Shown here: in pieces, positions 6,883 through 15,623 of the stretch
Layout: each line of letters opens with the position of its first letter
How positions within the stretch are numbered: the first letter of the stretch is position 1
Source of the DNA: Nostocoides sp. Soil756
GTDB lineage: Bacteria; Actinomycetota; Actinomycetes; Actinomycetales; Dermatophilaceae
Length of the DNA stretch: 64,000 nucleotides
Assembly: GCF_001428065.1 (NCBI RefSeq)
Contig: NZ_LMSE01000004.1
Location: forward strand, 1-64,000
Direction: 5' to 3'
The notes under the pieces: model-generated
Told to the model about the DNA's origin: nothing
Database searches by the model: none
What the model saw: the letters and a program-made list of their open reading frames with translations, nothing else
Made by a program: the position numbers and the translations under genes

Positions 6883-8109
6883 ATGACCGAGCAGTTCGAT
6901 GGGCCCGAGTCGGAGCGGCTGCGACGCACGCATCTGCCGGAACGTCGCGCTCTGCTCGGCATGTCCGTTCGGGAGGCTGACCTCTCGCTCGGCCTCGACG
7001 GTGCGGGGGGTGGACTGCTGGACACCACGCACTTCGACACCGTGCGCTTCCCCCCGCCCGAGTGGGCGCTCGAGAGCTTCGCCGGCGCGTACGCCGACGG
7101 CAACAACGCGTACACGGCCTACCGCGGCAGCAGCGAAGTCCGCCGGGCCTGCGCCCAGTCGATCTCGAGCCTGATGGGGATCGACATCGACCCGTCGCGC
7201 CACATCGCGGTCACCGCCGGGACCCAGAGCGGGCTCTTCGCCGTGCTCAGCGCTCTCGTCGACGAGGGTGACGTCGTCGTGCTCGCGGACCCCGAGTACC
7301 TGTTCGTCGAGCGGATGCTCCGGTTCCTCGGGGCCGAGGTCGTGCGGCTCCCGTTCGTGGAGACCGAGGCCGGGCTGCAGCCCGACCTGGACCAGCTGGA
7401 GGCGCTCAGCCGGCGGGGCGTCTCGCTCTACGTGACGTCGAACCCCAACAACCCCACGGGGGCGGTCTTCACCGAGGAGACCGTCGTGCGGCTGGCCCGG
7501 ATCGCCAGCGAGGGTGACTTCACCGTCCTCGTCGACGAGCTCTACTGCCGACTCGTGTACGACGACACCCCGTACACGCACCTGGCGGCCCAGCCGGGGA
7601 TGACGGACCGCACCGTGACCCTGCTCGGTGGCTCGAAAACCGAGTCGCTCAGCGGTTTTCGCGTGGGCGTGGTCGTCGGCCCCGGGCCGGTCATCGACGC
7701 GATCGAGCAGGTGCTGGCGATGATGTGCCTGCGCGCTCCGGCGTATGCCCAGCATGTTCTCACCAGATGGCTCGTGGACGACCACGACTTCGTCGCGCGG
7801 CGCCTCGTCGAGCTCCAGAGCATCCAGCGGAGCACCGTCGCGCAACTGCGGACCGTGCCGGGGTTGCGAGTCAGCCCAGGTGCGGGGACGGCCTACCTGT
7901 GGCCGGACGTCTCCGCGCTCCGGCTGGCCGACGTGGAGGTGGCGAGGCTCCTGCAGGACGAGGCGGGGGTGGTGGTGAGTCCCGGGTACCAGTTCGGTCC
8001 CTCGGGCATCGGCCGTTTCCGCATCTGCTACGCGCGGGAGGAAGTGGAGTGGGCCCGGGCCGTCGACCGCATGACCTCGGCCCTGACCAGGGCCTCCCGA
8101 CTGCCCTGA
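6883..8109 (+). CDS. PLP-dependent aminotransferase, class I/II
   Basis: A 408-residue fold-type I aminotransferase. SNPNNPTG (about residues 186-193) is the cofactor/substrate-binding motif; GGSKTESLSGFRVG near 250 carries the Schiff-base lysine and the downstream Arg that grips the PLP phosphate; RFRICYA near the C-terminus supplies the carboxylate-binding Arg. Substrate specificity cannot be read from sequence. It is followed 97 bp later by a RidA gene and then by a peptide-type ABC transporter operon, which suggests it transaminates an amino acid released from the imported compound. Confidence 0.9.
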   Translation: MTEQFDGPESERLRRTHLPERRALLGMSVREADLSLGLDGAGGGLLDTTHFDTVRFPPPEWALESFAGAYADGNNAYTAYRGSSEVRRACAQSISSLMGIDIDPSRHIAVTAGTQSGLFAVLSALVDEGDVVVLADPEYLFVERMLRFLGAEVVRLPFVETEAGLQPDLDQLEALSRRGVSLYVTSNPNNPTGAVFTEETVVRLARIASEGDFTVLVDELYCRLVYDDTPYTHLAAQPGMTDRTVTLLGGSKTESLSGFRVGVVVGPGPVIDAIEQVLAMMCLRAPAYAQHVLTRWLVDDHDFVARRLVELQSIQRSTVAQLRTVPGLRVSPGAGTAYLWPDVSALRLADVEVARLLQDEAGVVVSPGYQFGPSGIGRFRICYAREEVEWARAVDRMTSALTRASRLP

Positions 8110-8206
8110 GCGAGGGGTCGCACCGATCGCCCACGAGCAGCTGCCCGACCCCGTCCCAGAACCCACCCGAGCCCCGGAACACCGAAGCGCACACGATGGA
8201 GGAGCG

Positions 8207-8584
8207 TTGAGAACAACCATCGAGACCCACGAGGCGCCGCGCCCGGCCGGGCCCTACTCGCAGGCGATCAGGGCCGGAGACTTCCTCTACGTCTCCGGCC
8301 AGGTGCCCCGGGCAGCTGACGGTTCGTACGCCCCCGCCGACGTGGCTTCGGAGACCCGCCTGACGTTGCGGAATCTGGCGGCGGTGGCGAGGGCTGCCGG
8401 GGCCGACCTGTCGCAAGCCGTGAAGATCACGGCCTACCTCGCCGATGGTGAGGATTTCGCCCAGTTCAACAGGGCCTATGCGGAGTTCTTCACGGAGTCG
8501 CCACCCGCACGAACGACGGTCGTGGCGGGCCTGCGCCAGGTCAAGGTCGAGCTCGACGCCGTGCTCTATCTGGGACCGTCGTGA
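8207..8584 (+). CDS. RidA/YjgF-family enamine/imine deaminase
   Basis: A 125-residue RidA-family protein. PAGPYSQAI at the N-terminus and the YVSGQVP strand are diagnostic, and PPARTTVVAGLRQ contains the Arg that binds the substrate carboxylate. Family members hydrolyse reactive 2-imino or enamine acids formed by PLP enzymes, which fits the aminotransferase just upstream. Translation starts at TTG 8207, fixed by the GGAGG at 8199-8203. The last gene before the transporter operon promoter region. Confidence 0.9.
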   Translation: MRTTIETHEAPRPAGPYSQAIRAGDFLYVSGQVPRAADGSYAPADVASETRLTLRNLAAVARAAGADLSQAVKITAYLADGEDFAQFNRAYAEFFTESPPARTTVVAGLRQVKVELDAVLYLGPS

Positions 8585-8704
8585 CCGGGCCCGCCCCCTT
8601 CCCCGAAATCCTGCGTCCGCTCCTGAAGGGATCGCACGAGAGCCGTTGTGCGCCAATGGCATGGGACTGCCCCAGCAATGACCGAGATGTGACACGTGAG
8701 GGGA

Positions 8705-8747
8705 TTGACAAGTGCAGCGCGCACCCATCATGGTGAATTGTCGACAA
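8705..8747 (+). promoter_or_regulatory. candidate promoter and palindromic operator of the peptide-transport operon
   Basis: TTGACA at 8705-8710 is a consensus-like -35; a weak -10 (around CATCAT or TCATGG) lies about 15-17 bp on. TTGTCGACAA at 8738-8747 is a perfect 10-bp palindrome of the kind bound by FCD-type GntR regulators, one of which is encoded in this operon at 20263. Its 8-bp core also occurs at 6663-6670. Confidence 0.45.
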
Positions 8748-8780
8748 CCGACGATCTTGAGCCAGACCTCAGGAGGTCCC

Positions 8781-8879
8781 ATGGCTGCGGCAACCACACG
8801 CCACGAGTGGTACGCCACCGCGTCAGGCGACGTGTTCGGTGTCATGGGCGGGTCCCGCTCCCCAGGGATGCTCGGATGA
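8781..8879 (+). CDS. 32-residue leader ORF coupled to the ABC ATPase gene
   Basis: A short frame from ATG 8781, with a perfect AGGAGG at 8771-8776. It begins MAAATTRHEWY and ends with a TGA (8877-8879) that overlaps the ATG of the ATPase gene at 8876 in an ATGA junction. The strong ribosome site and the exact coupling suggest it is translated, either as a small protein or as a device that drives translation of the transporter genes. I recognise no family and see no membrane segment. Confidence 0.45.
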   Translation: MAAATTRHEWYATASGDVFGVMGGSRSPGMLG

Positions 8880-9928
8880 GCACGCCGTTGCTCGAGGCGA
8901 GGGGGCTGTCCAAGCACTATCCGTTCCCACGGACCGCCGGCCAGTGGGTCCGCCGTGCGGCTCCCCGAGTTCTGCGGGCCGTCGACGACGTGGACCTCAC
9001 TGTCGAGAGCGGGCGCACCGTGGGCGTGGTCGGGGAGACCGGGTCCGGCAAGAGCACCCTCGGTCGCCTGCTCCTCCGCCTCGAGCGGCCCACGGCGGGT
9101 GAGGTTCTGATCGACGGAGTGTCGCCCGAGGAGGCCGCGCCGGCCCGGGCCCACCAGCTGCGCAGGGACGTCCAGGTCGTGCTGCAGGACCCCTACACCT
9201 CCCTCAACCCGTACCTGACGATCGGCAGCGCGATCGAGGAGGTGCTCACGGTCGGCGGGATGACCTCGCACGAGGAGCGCCGGGCCAGGGTCGCGGAGCT
9301 GTTGGAGCAGGTCGGGTTCCCGGCCGTCTGGTCGGAGCGCAAGCCCGGTCAGCTCTCCGGTGGCGGCCGGCAGCGAGTCAGCATCGCCCGAGCCCTGGCC
9401 GCCGGCCCTCGGCTCATCGTCGCGGACGAACCGGTGTCAGCGCTCGACGTCTCGGTCCAGGCCCAGGTGCTCAACCTGTTCCAGCGGCTGCAGCGCGAGC
9501 TGGACCTGGCCTACGTCTTCATCACCCACGACCTCGCCGTCCTCGAGCGCATCGCCGACAGCGTGGTGGTGCTCTACCTCGGGAGGGTCGTCGAGACCGG
9601 GCCTGCGGACGCGCTGTTCGCGGGCCCGGGGCATCCGTACACCCAGGCGCTCCTCAACGCGGCTCCGGCACTGGGCCGGAGCCGGTCCACCTCGAGCGCG
9701 GTCACCGGCGAGCTGCCGGACCCCGCATCGCCCCCCGCGGGGTGCACCTTCCACACCCGGTGCCCCTTCGTGATGGACGTCTGCCGCACCACGCGACCGG
9801 CGCTGACGCCCATCGCCGGCGGCCTCCACGCCGCGTGCCATCTGCACGCGGGCTCCACCCCCGACCCGCAGGCGGCCAGCCGACCGCAGCCAGTGACCCC
9901 GGACCCCGGTACGCCGGCGACCCCGTGA
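8876..9928 (+). CDS. peptide-type ABC transporter ATP-binding protein (DppF/OppF-like)
   Basis: A 350-residue ABC ATPase. Walker [10 protein letters not shown] is at about residues 52-60, the Q-loop in [12 protein letters not shown], Walker B in RLIVADEP and the H-loop in FITHDL. The C-terminal oligopeptide-transporter extension includes CTFHTRCPF, where Cys residues can bind an Fe-S cluster or metal. The signature reads LSGGG rather than LSGGQ. The start at ATG 8876 is coupled to the leader ORF. It would pair with the second ATPase (13459) to power the permeases encoded in between. Confidence 0.9.
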   Translation: MSTPLLEARGLSKHYPFPRTAGQWVRRAAPRVLRAVDDVDLTVESGRTVGVVGETGSGKSTLGRLLLRLERPTAGEVLIDGVSPEEAAPARAHQLRRDVQVVLQDPYTSLNPYLTIGSAIEEVLTVGGMTSHEERRARVAELLEQVGFPAVWSERKPGQLSGGGRQRVSIARALAAGPRLIVADEPVSALDVSVQAQVLNLFQRLQRELDLAYVFITHDLAVLERIADSVVVLYLGRVVETGPADALFAGPGHPYTQALLNAAPALGRSRSTSSAVTGELPDPASPPAGCTFHTRCPFVMDVCRTTRPALTPIAGGLHAACHLHAGSTPDPQAASRPQPVTPDPGTPATP

Positions 9929-9968
9929 ACCCCGCAGGACCAACCCCCCACCTCCCCAGGAGAAGCTC

Positions 9969-11573
9969 ATGACACCGTCCATCGCCTCGCCCGCACGCCG
10001 TACGCATCGGACGCGAGCGACGGCCGCTCTCGGCGGCCTGCTGACGCTGGCCCTCACCCTCAGCGCCTGTGGTGGGGATACCAAGGAGAACGCGGATGCC
10101 GCGCCCGGCGACACGAGCTCGGTCGACACCCTGAAGCTCGCCAACGCGGTGGCCGTCGACACTCTCGACCCCATCCAGGCCTCGGCCAACGAGTCCATCT
10201 GGCTCGACCAGAACATCTACGCCCGCCTGGTGCAGACCGATCCCACCGGGACCAAGATCGTCCCCGACCTGGCGGACAAGTGGGAGATCAGCGAAGACCA
10301 GCTGACCTACACCTTCCACCTGCGCCCGGGCGTGAAGTTCGCCGACGGCACACCGGTCACCGCGCAGGACGCGAAGTGGTCGATCGAGCGGGCCCGGTCC
10401 GGCGAGGACAGCGCGTGGGGCTTCCTCATCACGCCGGTCACCGACATCACGGCGACCGACGACCAGACACTGACCATCAAGCTGGAGCGGCCGCACGCCC
10501 CGTTGTTGGCGGACCTGGCGATGTACGCGTACGCCGTCCTGCCGCAGAAGGCCGTCGAGGCCGACAAGGACTTCTTCAGCAAGACGCCGTACGGCGCCGG
10601 ACCCTTCAAGGTGACCAGCCTGTCGCCGCAGAGCAACCTCGTGCTCACTCGCAACGACAACTACTGGGGCCCCAAACCCAAGATCAAGACCGTCGAGGTC
10701 AGCATCGTGACCGACGACAACACCCGTCTTCTCCAGCTCCAGGGCGGCCAGGTGGACGTCATCGAGAACCCGGCGGGCAACGTCCTCAAGCAGATCGAGG
10801 CCAACCCGAAGCTCCGGGTCGACCTGTTCGACTCCACTCGGGTGGACTTCGTGTCGCTACCCCTCAAGACCAAGCCGCTGGACAACCTGAAGGTTCGCCA
10901 GGCCATCAAGGCCGCCCTCGACCTCGGCCGGATGAACACGCTGGCCTACCAGGGCAACGCCAAGGTCGCGACCACCTTCTTCCCGTACCAGATGCTGTTC
11001 TGGGACGAGAGCGCGCCGGAGCCCAAGCAGGACCTGGCCAAGGCCAAGCAGCTGCTCGCCGAGGCGGGCTACCCCGACGGGTTCACCATCCCGCTCATCG
11101 CGGTCAGTGCCGACGCCGCCGGCCAGGCGCAGGCGGTCGTGATCAAGGACGACCTCGCGAAGATCGGGATCACGGTCGACATCCAGTCCTTCGAGCTGTC
11201 GACGGCCTACGACAAGCAGCGTCCCGGCACCAACGGGATGGGCATGCGGTACTGGACGAACGACATCATCGACCCCGACGAGGTGGCGACCTTCGGGGCG
11301 GACGGCGACGGCGGTGCCCACGCCTTCAACAGCTACTGGAAGGACGAGTCCGTCACCGCGCTGGTCAACCAGGCGCGGTCCGAGACCGACACCACCAAGC
11401 GCGCCGAGATGTACGCCCAGATCCAGGCGGCCATCGCCGACCAGGCGCCGTTCATCCCGCTCGCGTACGCGCCGTTCCGCTACGCCAGCGGCACCTGGGT
11501 CAAGGGCTTCAAGGTCTCGCCCCTCGGCAACTACAACGACTCTCTCCTGACGCTCACGGTCGAGGAGCACTGA
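9969..11573 (+). CDS. ABC transporter substrate-binding lipoprotein, family 5
   Basis: A 534-residue extracytoplasmic solute-binding protein of the DppA/OppA/NikA type. A basic N-region and hydrophobic stretch lead to the lipobox LSAC, with the lipidated Cys at residue 34. The mature region has the family features LADKWEISEDQLTYTFHLR and GVKFADGTPVTAQD. It would sit on the outer face of the membrane and deliver a peptide or peptide-like ligand to the permeases encoded directly downstream (3-bp gap). AGGAG precedes the ATG. The ligand cannot be inferred reliably. Confidence 0.92.
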   Translation: MTPSIASPARRTHRTRATAALGGLLTLALTLSACGGDTKENADAAPGDTSSVDTLKLANAVAVDTLDPIQASANESIWLDQNIYARLVQTDPTGTKIVPDLADKWEISEDQLTYTFHLRPGVKFADGTPVTAQDAKWSIERARSGEDSAWGFLITPVTDITATDDQTLTIKLERPHAPLLADLAMYAYAVLPQKAVEADKDFFSKTPYGAGPFKVTSLSPQSNLVLTRNDNYWGPKPKIKTVEVSIVTDDNTRLLQLQGGQVDVIENPAGNVLKQIEANPKLRVDLFDSTRVDFVSLPLKTKPLDNLKVRQAIKAALDLGRMNTLAYQGNAKVATTFFPYQMLFWDESAPEPKQDLAKAKQLLAEAGYPDGFTIPLIAVSADAAGQAQAVVIKDDLAKIGITVDIQSFELSTAYDKQRPGTNGMGMRYWTNDIIDPDEVATFGADGDGGAHAFNSYWKDESVTALVNQARSETDTTKRAEMYAQIQAAIADQAPFIPLAYAPFRYASGTWVKGFKVSPLGNYNDSLLTLTVEEH

Positions 11574-11576
11574 GCC

Positions 11577-12530
11577 ATGGGGTCGTCGGTGAACCTGCGT
11601 TGGTCGAGGGTGGCGAACCTGGTGCCGGTCCTGTTCGGGATCACGCTCGTGAGCTTCCTGCTCCTGCGTCTGGTTCCCGGCGACCCGGCCCAGCAGATCC
11701 TCGGTAACCGCTACACCCCGGAGGCGGCAGCCGGCATCCGTCGCAGCCTGGGACTGGACCAGCCGTTGCTCCAGCAGTACTGGCTGTTCATCAAGGGCGC
11801 GATGACCGGGTCCTTCGGGGAGTCCTACCAGTACCACCGTCCGGTCGGGGAGCTGCTCCTCGACCGGACGGGGGCCTCCCTCATGCTGGTCGGCCTCACC
11901 GCGATCTTCTGCGCAGCCCTCAGCATCCCCCTCGGGATCTGGGCGGCGGTCCGACGCGGGGGACTGGTGGACCAGGCCACACGCGTCCTGTTCACCCTCG
12001 GGTTCGCGCTCCCGGCCTTCCTGGTCGGCATCGTCCTGATCCTCGTCTTCGGCCTCAAATTGGGCTGGGCCCCCATCGGTGGGTACGGCAACGGCGTGCT
12101 GAGCCACGTGGGGCACCTCGTCCTGCCCGCGCTCACGCTCGCCATCCCGTTCTCGACGGTTCTCGTGCGCTCGCTGCGCTCCAGCACGATCACCGTCCTG
12201 GAGGCGGACTTCGTGACGGTCGCCCGGCTGAAGGGGATCCCGGAGTCCCGGATCCTCGTCCGGCACGTGCTACGGAACGCGATCGGGCCGGTCGCGGTCG
12301 TCTTCGGCATCAACCTCGCCTTCCTCGTCGGCGGGACCGTCGTGGTCGAGAACGTCTTCTCGATCCCGGGGCTCGGCAGCCTCCTGGTCGGTGCGGTCTC
12401 GACCCGCGACTACCCGGTGGTACAGGCGGTCGCACTCGTCCTGGCCGTCTTCGTGGTGCTGGTGAACCTGCTCACCGACGTCGTCCACGGCCTCCTCGAC
12501 CCGCGCCTGTCCGTGGGGGTGCAGCGGTGA
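11577..12530 (+). CDS. peptide ABC transporter permease (DppB-like)
   Basis: A 317-residue inner-membrane permease. RLVPGDPAQQILG near the N-terminus is the DppB-type signature after the first membrane helix, and the cytoplasmic EAA-like loop contains TVARLKGIPESRILVRHVLRN. Six hydrophobic segments are visible. It starts 3 bp after the binding-protein stop and overlaps the next permease gene by 4 bp (GTGA), so the two halves of the channel should be made together. Confidence 0.92.
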   Translation: MGSSVNLRWSRVANLVPVLFGITLVSFLLLRLVPGDPAQQILGNRYTPEAAAGIRRSLGLDQPLLQQYWLFIKGAMTGSFGESYQYHRPVGELLLDRTGASLMLVGLTAIFCAALSIPLGIWAAVRRGGLVDQATRVLFTLGFALPAFLVGIVLILVFGLKLGWAPIGGYGNGVLSHVGHLVLPALTLAIPFSTVLVRSLRSSTITVLEADFVTVARLKGIPESRILVRHVLRNAIGPVAVVFGINLAFLVGGTVVVENVFSIPGLGSLLVGAVSTRDYPVVQAVALVLAVFVVLVNLLTDVVHGLLDPRLSVGVQR

Positions 12531-13417
12531 CCGTCCTCGACCCGGCCCAGGTGGGACGCGACGCGGCTCCCCGCCGCGCGCGATGGCTCGCCGTCCCGCT
12601 GCCGCGCGCCGCCCGCGGCCGCCCCGCGCTCTACGCCGGCGCCGGACTGCTGCTCGTGATCTCGGTGCTGTGCCTCGGGGCACCGCTCTTCACGTCGTAC
12701 TCACCCACGGAGATCGACGCCCTTGCCGTCCTGGTGACCCCCGGGAGCGGCGGACACCTGCTCGGAACCGACGAGTTCGGCCGCGACCTCTGGGCCCGGC
12801 TGCTCTACGGCGGCCGCTACGACCTCGCCATCGCGTTCGGGGCCACCACGGTGACCCTCGTGGTGGGCACGGCGATCGGGATGGCCAGTGCCTACGCCGG
12901 CGGCTGGGTGGACGCCGTCGTCATGCGCATCGTCGACCTGTTCTTCGCGTTCCCGTTCATCGTGCTCGTCATCGCGATCATCGCGGCCCTGGGTCCCAGC
13001 CTGCGCAACATGTTCATCGCGCTCTGGATCGCCAGCTGGGTGGGCTACGCCCGCATCGCGCACGGCCAGACCTCGTCCGCCAGCCGCTACGGCTACGTCA
13101 TCGCCGCGGGCTGCCTCGGGTACTCCCGCCGTCGGATCCTCGTGCGTCACGTGCTGCCCAGCGTGCTGCCCTTCGTCACCGTCTTCGCCATGGTCGACGC
13201 GGTCGGCAACGTGCTCCTCGGCGCCTCGCTCGGCTTCCTCGGCATCGGCATCCCCCAGCCGACACCCGAATGGGGCTCGATGATCTCGGGGGGCCAGGCC
13301 TACGTGCTGTCGAACTGGCAGCTGTCCCTGATCCCCGGACTCGCGCTGGTCCTGCTCGGCGTGGCCTTCAGCCTCCTGGGCGACGGGCTCGCGGACCTGT
13401 TGCGGGCCAAGGGATGA
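12527..13417 (+). CDS. peptide ABC transporter permease (DppC-like)
   Basis: A 296-residue permease partner of the preceding protein. LLGTDEFGRDLWARLLYGGR is the DppC/OppC hallmark, and LGYSRRRILVRHVLPS the ATPase-contacting loop. Five to six membrane segments follow an N-terminal cytoplasmic stretch. It starts at a GTG that overlaps the upstream stop. The heterodimer forms the transmembrane path for the ligand captured by the lipoprotein. Confidence 0.92.
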   Translation: MTVLDPAQVGRDAAPRRARWLAVPLPRAARGRPALYAGAGLLLVISVLCLGAPLFTSYSPTEIDALAVLVTPGSGGHLLGTDEFGRDLWARLLYGGRYDLAIAFGATTVTLVVGTAIGMASAYAGGWVDAVVMRIVDLFFAFPFIVLVIAIIAALGPSLRNMFIALWIASWVGYARIAHGQTSSASRYGYVIAAGCLGYSRRRILVRHVLPSVLPFVTVFAMVDAVGNVLLGASLGFLGIGIPQPTPEWGSMISGGQAYVLSNWQLSLIPGLALVLLGVAFSLLGDGLADLLRAKG

Positions 13418-13458
13418 GCACGCCAGGGCAGGGCCCCTCACCGACCAGAGGGGACGCG

Positions 13459-14502
13459 ATGACCTCCCACGAACCAGCGACCGACACACTGCTGCTCGAC
13501 GTGCACGACCTCCGGGTGGCGATCCCGAGCGACTCCGGCGACGTCATGGCCGCCGACGGGGTCAGCCTGCAGCTGCGCCACGGTGAGGTGCTGGGCGTCG
13601 TCGGCGAGACGGGGTCCGGCAAGAGCGTGACCTGCCGTGCCCTGCTCGGGCTGCGTCCGACCCCCCAGTCCACGGTCAGCGGCACCGTGGCGTACCCGGC
13701 ACACGACGTGGACGACGTCCTGTCCCTGCCGCCGCGCCGGCTGCGCGAGCTGTGGGGTCGCCGAGTGGCGATGATCCCGCAGAACCCGATGACGTCGCTG
13801 AACCCGGTCCGTCGGATCGGCGAGCAGGTCGCCGAAGCCGTCAGCGCCTCCGGCGGACCGACGGGCGCGGCCGGAGCCGCTCGCGTCCTGGAGCTGCTGC
13901 ACCAGGTCGGGCTCCCGGCCCCCGAGACCCGGCTGCGCGACTACCCACACCAGTTCAGCGGCGGCATGCTCCAGCGAACGGTGATCGCGATCGCCATCGC
14001 CCAGAAGCCCGACCTCATCGTGGCCGACGAACCGACCACCGCTCTCGATGTGCTCATCCAGGACCAGATCCTCGCGCTCCTGCTCTCCCTCCAGAGGGAC
14101 CTGGGGACGGGCCTCATCCTGGTGAGCCACGACCTCTCGGTCGTCTCGCAGGTCTGCGACCGCGTGGCCGTGATGTACGCCGGTCAGATCGTCGAGCTGG
14201 CGGAGACGGCGACCCTCCTGGAGTCGCCGCGCCATCCCTACACCCGGGCCCTGCTCGGGGCGCTGCCCGGCGCGGTACCTCGTGACCAGGAGCTCCGCGT
14301 GATCCCCGGCAGCCCCCCTCAGCTCGTCGGCCTGGGCCCGACGTGTCGCTTCGCCCCTCGCTGCGAGCTGCACGAGCAGGCCTGTGACACGTGGCCGACC
14401 TCGCTGCGGGACGTCGGCCCGGCGCACACCAGCCGCTGCCGCCGCGCCACCGCCGCCAGCCTTCCATCCCCAACACCTCGACACCAGGAGACACAGTCAT
14501 GA
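13459..14502 (+). CDS. peptide-type ABC transporter ATP-binding protein (DppD/OppD-like)
   Basis: A 347-residue ABC ATPase with Walker [10 protein letters not shown] near residue 49, FSGGMLQRT as the signature, Walker B LIVADEPTTALDV and the H-loop LVSHDLSVV. The C-terminal CRFAPRCELHEQAC supplies the Cys-rich extension of DppD-type subunits. I prefer ATG 13459, preceded by AGAGGGG at a good distance; ATG 13414, overlapping the permease stop, would add 15 residues. It pairs with the ATPase at 8876, and its stop overlaps the next start (ATGA). Confidence 0.9.
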   Translation: MTSHEPATDTLLLDVHDLRVAIPSDSGDVMAADGVSLQLRHGEVLGVVGETGSGKSVTCRALLGLRPTPQSTVSGTVAYPAHDVDDVLSLPPRRLRELWGRRVAMIPQNPMTSLNPVRRIGEQVAEAVSASGGPTGAAGAARVLELLHQVGLPAPETRLRDYPHQFSGGMLQRTVIAIAIAQKPDLIVADEPTTALDVLIQDQILALLLSLQRDLGTGLILVSHDLSVVSQVCDRVAVMYAGQIVELAETATLLESPRHPYTRALLGALPGAVPRDQELRVIPGSPPQLVGLGPTCRFAPRCELHEQACDTWPTSLRDVGPAHTSRCRRATAASLPSPTPRHQETQS

Positions 14503-15623
14503 CTGCTCAGCCCCTTCGCATCGGTGTGGTCGGCACAGGCCGCTGGGCCGTCCGGTCGCACATCCCCGGCTGGCAGCGCGACCCGCGCTGCCAGGTGGTG
14601 GCGCTCTCGGATGTCGATGCCGGCTCCCTAGCCCAGGCGGCCCAGGAGTTCGGGGTCGCGCGGACCAGCACCGACTACCGCGAGCTGGTGGAGGACCCGG
14701 ACATCGACGTCATCGACGTCGTGACCGGGGACGCCGCCCACTTCGAGGTGACCATGGCCGCCCTCGAGGCCGGCAAGCACGTGCTGTGCGAGAAGCCCGT
14801 CAACCACGACTACCGGGAGGTCGTCCGCGCGGCCGACCTCGCTGACAGCAAGGGCCTGAAGACCAAGCTGGGGTTCACCTTCCGGTACGCCCCGGCGGTG
14901 ATGTACGCCGCCGAGCTCATCCGTGACGGCTGGGTCGGCACGCCGTACATGCTCAACGCGTACGAGCAGAACAGCCAGTGGCTGGACCCGCAGACCCCGC
15001 TGCGCCAGCAGGGCGACGCCGGCGACCCGGACTTCCTCCAGGTGGCTTCGATCGAGGGTTACGGCGCGCCGGTCATCGACATCATGCACTGGTGGATGGG
15101 GGCGGCCCTGGAGTCCGTCGTCGGGACGATGCGCAACTTCGTCCCGGAGCGCGTGGTGAGGGACACCGGGGCCATGACCCGGATGAACATCGACGACGGT
15201 GACATGTTCATCGCGGAGTTCGCCGGCGGTGGCCTGGCCTCGGTGCAGTCCTCGTTCGTCACGGTCGGCAACTTCCCCGGGATCGAGGTACGGATCTACG
15301 GGTCCGAGGGCGCCCTGATCGTCCGCCTCGTCGAGGAGGAGGGGATCTGTCAGACGCTCAAGGGAGCCACGAAGGGCTCGGTCGAGTTCAAGGAGCTGGA
15401 GATCCCGCAGCGGTTCTTCCCCGACGGGGGGTCGTCTCTGGAACCGTGGCCGTTCCTCTTCTACTCCAACCTGGTCCGCAACTTCGCCACCGAGATCCTG
15501 GACGGTGGTCCCGAGAACCAGGGCGACTTCCGCCAGGGGGCCCTGGTGCAGGAGACGATCAACGCGTTCGAGGCGTCCTTCCGCCGCCGCGCCTGGGTCG
15601 ACTTCCCGCTGACGCAGGCATGA
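14499..15623 (+). CDS. Gfo/Idh/MocA-family NAD(P)-dependent oxidoreductase
   Basis: A 374-residue dehydrogenase. GVVGTGRWAVRSHIPG opens the Rossmann domain and VLCEKPVNHDY is the family EKP motif with the catalytic-region lysine. The C-terminal alpha/beta domain carries YGAPVIDIMHWWMG, containing the Asp/His pair expected in the active site. Such enzymes oxidise or reduce sugars, inositols, amino sugars and related polyols; the substrate here is unknown. It is coupled to both neighbours by ATGA overlaps, with CCAGGAG upstream. Confidence 0.9.
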   Translation: MTAQPLRIGVVGTGRWAVRSHIPGWQRDPRCQVVALSDVDAGSLAQAAQEFGVARTSTDYRELVEDPDIDVIDVVTGDAAHFEVTMAALEAGKHVLCEKPVNHDYREVVRAADLADSKGLKTKLGFTFRYAPAVMYAAELIRDGWVGTPYMLNAYEQNSQWLDPQTPLRQQGDAGDPDFLQVASIEGYGAPVIDIMHWWMGAALESVVGTMRNFVPERVVRDTGAMTRMNIDDGDMFIAEFAGGGLASVQSSFVTVGNFPGIEVRIYGSEGALIVRLVEEEGICQTLKGATKGSVEFKELEIPQRFFPDGGSSLEPWPFLFYSNLVRNFATEILDGGPENQGDFRQGALVQETINAFEASFRRRAWVDFPLTQA

